From the NCBI RefSeq assembly GCF_000170755.1, contig NZ_ABCK01000003.1, forward strand, positions 186,001 to 250,000: a stretch of DNA of 64,000 nucleotides, written 5' to 3'. The notes under the pieces were generated by a model. It was not told the origin of the DNA, searched no databases, and was given only the letters and a program-made list of their open reading frames with translations. Shown piece after piece: positions 63,946 to 64,000 of the stretch. Within the stretch, counting starts at the first letter, position 1; each line of letters begins with the position of its first letter. The translations under genes were made by a program, and so were the position numbers. The DNA comes from Lentisphaera araneosa HTCC2155. Its GTDB lineage: Bacteria > Verrucomicrobiota > Lentisphaeria > Lentisphaerales > Lentisphaeraceae.

Positions 63946-64000
63946 ATGAATTTTGAAGATTTAGAAATTTGGAAGCGCTCGGTGAAACTGAGTATTGCTA
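63946..64000 (+). CDS. Four-helix-bundle protein (23S rRNA IVP/Avd-like), partial
   Basis: An ATG with a strong AGGAGG ribosome site 5 to 7 bases upstream opens MNFEDLEIWKRSVKLSIA and runs off the right edge. MxFxDLxxWKxSxxL is the typical start of the four-helix-bundle family, related to intervening-sequence proteins of 23S rRNA and to Avd of diversity-generating retroelements. Only 18 residues are visible, so the call rests on the opening alone. Confidence 0.75.
   Translation, partial: MNFEDLEIWKRSVKLSIA

Noticed and set aside
63946-64000. Diversity-generating retroelement
   Set aside because: An Avd-like start is visible, but there is no reverse transcriptase or template/variable repeat pair inside the window.

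Overview
The window reads as part of the chromosome of a Gram-negative bacterium. It carries LolD and a LolC/E permease, an O-antigen/capsule-type locus and an MscS channel. Gene content, zinc-ribbon kinase-like proteins, an eukaryote-type IleRS and very abundant short hairpin repeats suggest the PVC superphylum, most likely a Lentisphaera-like marine organism. That placement is inference from protein style, not a marker-gene result. No rRNA, tRNA or CRISPR array was seen.

Region 1 (1-25 kb) is mostly housekeeping. A zinc-ribbon kinase-like protein runs off the left edge. It is followed by ileS and a tig-clpP-clpX proteostasis operon, all on the minus strand. On the plus strand come a zinc-ribbon membrane protein, an AGCS symporter, a secreted propeller-like protein, a HAD phosphatase and a dGTPase-like HD hydrolase. 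After a minus-strand MscS channel and an unknown Cys protein, a tight plus-strand run encodes ruvA-ruvB-yicC-rluD-like and an unknown zinc protein. Next are a DUF6172 protein, a secreted DnaJ-zinc-finger protein, a metallophosphatase, and a KamA-like radical SAM enzyme with an ArsR-methyltransferase.

Region 2 (25.7-33.5 kb) has a pterin carbinolamine dehydratase gene followed by an approximately 870-bp tandem array of a GC-rich repeat. A compact minus-strand operon follows (lolC/E-lolD-tadA-HAD). An approximately 800-bp spacer packed with small hairpins precedes a GH94 disaccharide phosphorylase.

Region 3 (33.5-62.2 kb) is one long minus-strand surface-polysaccharide locus. It supplies GDP-mannose and GDP-fucose (manC, fcl, gmd), a CapD/WbpM-type 4,6-dehydratase with a PglC/WcaJ-type initiating transferase, and UDP-GalNAcA (a TviB-like dehydrogenase and a TviC/WbpP-like epimerase). 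It also has six or more glycosyltransferases, two acyltransferases, a pyruvyl transferase, a Wzx flippase, a Wzy polymerase, a membrane-anchored GH105-like hydrolase, a WbuC cupin and a nucleotidyltransferase-like protein. No Wzz, Wzc or Wza was seen. The locus shows active rearrangement: an IS256-family element, a duplicated wzy tail that truncates an acetyltransferase gene, and a GxxExxY pseudogene.

Region 4 (62.2-64 kb) has a tandem universal stress protein followed directly by 13 exact 20-bp hairpin units. A four-helix-bundle protein gene then starts and runs off the right edge. The most unusual signal in the window is this family of short hairpin cassettes. Stems differ between copies but stay paired, while loops and spacers are shared. 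They occur as pure tandem arrays, as mixed arrays, and as decayed remnants in most long intergenic regions.
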